NCBI GenBank assembly: GCA_027066695.1
Contig: JAMONE010000206.1
Location: forward strand, 1-6,955
Length of the DNA stretch: 6,955 bases
Direction of reading: 5' to 3'
Source of the DNA: Micavibrio sp.
Lineage (GTDB): Bacteria > Pseudomonadota > Alphaproteobacteria > Micavibrionales > Micavibrionaceae
In this document: positions 5,946 to 6,955 of the stretch, piece by piece
Layout of the letters: every line of letters starts with the position of its first letter
Numbering within the stretch: position 1 is the first letter of the stretch
The notes under the pieces: generated by a model
What the model was told of the DNA's origin: nothing
Seen by the model: the letters and a program-made list of their open reading frames with translations, nothing else
Database searches by the model: none
Position numbers and translations under genes: made by a program

Positions 5946-6955
5946 ATGTCGAAAGAGCAAATAGAATTTCCAACGGCGGATAAAACATACTTCAAAATGA
6001 TAGATGTGGGGCGTAAGCGTCCTACTCGTCGTCGCGCGGTGGCGGTTGGCTCTATTACTATGGGCGCGGAGGCTTATTCAAGGATTAAGGGTGGGACGCT
6101 GCCTAAAGGTGATGTGCTTGCGCTAGCCGAGGCGGCGGGGATTATGGGGGCGAAGAAAACGCCTGAAATTATCCCGATGTGTCATACTTTGCCGATGGAT
6201 CAGGTGACAATTCACTGCGCCCTTAATGATGATGAGCAAAGCGTTAGCGTTTATTGTCAGGCCGCCGCTTATGCCAAAACAGGGGTCGAGATGGAGGCTC
6301 TTGCTGGCGTTAATATTGCGCTGCTTACTATTTGGGATTTAACCAAGGGCGTTGATCCAAACTTATCCATTGGTGATATTAAGCTGCTGGTTAAAACTGG
6401 CGGGAAGAGCGGGCTTTGGGTTAATCCTGAAGGTATTCCTGATTGGCTGGAAGAGCAGCTCCCGTCTGAAAATTCTCTGCAAGGCATGAGCGCAGGGGTT
6501 TTGGTGATGAGTGATCGCGCTTCTTCTGGTGATTATGAAGATGTATCGGGCAAGGTGCTTGTCGATATTCTTGAGAATGCGGGAGCCAAGCTTATTGATT
6601 ATAGTGTTATCCCTGATAATGCAGAGGAAATAGCCGATAATTTGCGCCGTATTTGCATCGATCATCAACCCGAATTACTAATCACATCAGGTGGAACAGG
6701 GCCAGGCCCGCGCGATGTAACGCCAGAGGTTTTGGCCAAGGTTTGTGATCGTATGTTAGATGGGCTGGGTGATTATATGCGATCCGAGAGTTTGCATTTC
6801 ACCGACACGGCTTGGCTATCAAGGATGAGCGCGGGGATGTGCGGCAATACGCTTATCATCGCATTTCCAGGTAGTCCGAACGCGGTTAAAGAATGCTGGG
6901 AGATTATCTCTCCCTTTATCGGCGGCGCGCTAGGTAAGATCAAAAAGCAGGGCTT
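5946..6955 (+). CDS. Bifunctional MoaC-MogA fusion, 3' end missing
   Basis: Two molybdenum-cofactor enzymes in one chain of at least 336 residues, still open at the right edge. Residues about 8-160 are MoaC (cyclic pyranopterin monophosphate synthase): LPKGDVLALAEAAGIMGAKKT (52-72), MCHTLPMDQV with H80, KTGVEMEAL with E115 and E117, and WDLTKGVD with D131 and K134, matching the conserved active-site His, Glu, Asp and Lys. A linker near 160-182 joins MogA/MoaB (molybdopterin adenylyltransferase): VMSDRASSG (187-195), IPDN with D224, TSGGTGPGPRDVTPE (247-261) with D257, and FPGSPNAVKE (307-316). D224 and D257 keep the 33-residue spacing of D49 and D82 in E. coli MogA. SDRASSG points to MogA rather than MoaB. 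Both halves look intact, so each may be active; MoaE, MoaD and MoeA are not in view. Such MoaC/MoaB-type fusions are known in other bacteria. No stop or frameshift separates the domains. Confidence 0.93.
   Translation, partial: MSKEQIEFPTADKTYFKMIDVGRKRPTRRRAVAVGSITMGAEAYSRIKGGTLPKGDVLALAEAAGIMGAKKTPEIIPMCHTLPMDQVTIHCALNDDEQSVSVYCQAAAYAKTGVEMEALAGVNIALLTIWDLTKGVDPNLSIGDIKLLVKTGGKSGLWVNPEGIPDWLEEQLPSENSLQGMSAGVLVMSDRASSGDYEDVSGKVLVDILENAGAKLIDYSVIPDNAEEIADNLRRICIDHQPELLITSGGTGPGPRDVTPEVLAKVCDRMLDGLGDYMRSESLHFTDTAWLSRMSAGMCGNTLIIAFPGSPNAVKECWEIISPFIGGALGKIKKQG

Noticed and set aside
1..6955. CRISPR arrays, insertion sequences, tRNA or rRNA genes, phage or defence genes
   Set aside because: No spaced repeats, transposase-like frames, terminal inverted repeats or tRNA-like folds were seen; the coding content is core metabolism plus one signalling protein.

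Overview
The window looks like a chromosomal piece of a moderately AT-rich Gram-negative bacterium, most likely an alphaproteobacterium. This rests on a short RNase D lacking HRDC domains beside a KpsF/KdsD-type arabinose-5-phosphate isomerase, an arrangement known upstream of LPS-transport genes in that class. The taxonomic call is an inference. There are no tRNA, rRNA, CRISPR or insertion-sequence signals.

Layout. On the minus strand, 1-1172 holds a two-gene unit read right to left: rnd (RNase D), then kdsD, which runs off the left edge. A 183-bp divergent spacer (1173-1355) follows. It contains a likely rnd promoter on the minus strand. On the plus strand it has a near-perfect extended -10 and a convincing intrinsic terminator about 75 bases further on, together delimiting a possible ~70-nt small RNA or attenuated leader. 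The plus strand then carries a receiver-plus-degenerate-GGDEF protein (1356-2168), metE (2293-4599), a 353-base intergenic region rich in dyads (4600-4952), moaA (TTG start, 4953-5942), and a fused moaC-mogA gene (from 5946) that leaves the right edge.

How the genes work together. rnd/kdsD pairs RNA 3'-end trimming with the first committed step of Kdo synthesis for LPS. metE makes methionine without cobalamin. moaA and moaC-mogA form a tight translational unit covering GTP to cyclic pyranopterin monophosphate (MoaA, MoaC) and later molybdopterin adenylylation (MogA domain). The codons of MoaA's functional Gly-Gly tail also form the Shine-Dalgarno (SD) sequence of the fused gene.

The part most worth a second look is the moaA leader. 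A 10-base element at 4775-4784 is exactly complementary to the moaA ribosome-binding site. It can instead pair with the bases around the metE stop codon. A GAAA-capped bulged hairpin lies just before the ribosome-binding site. In three plus-strand genes (the receiver/GGDEF gene, metE and moaA) the SD position places the start downstream of the longest open frame.
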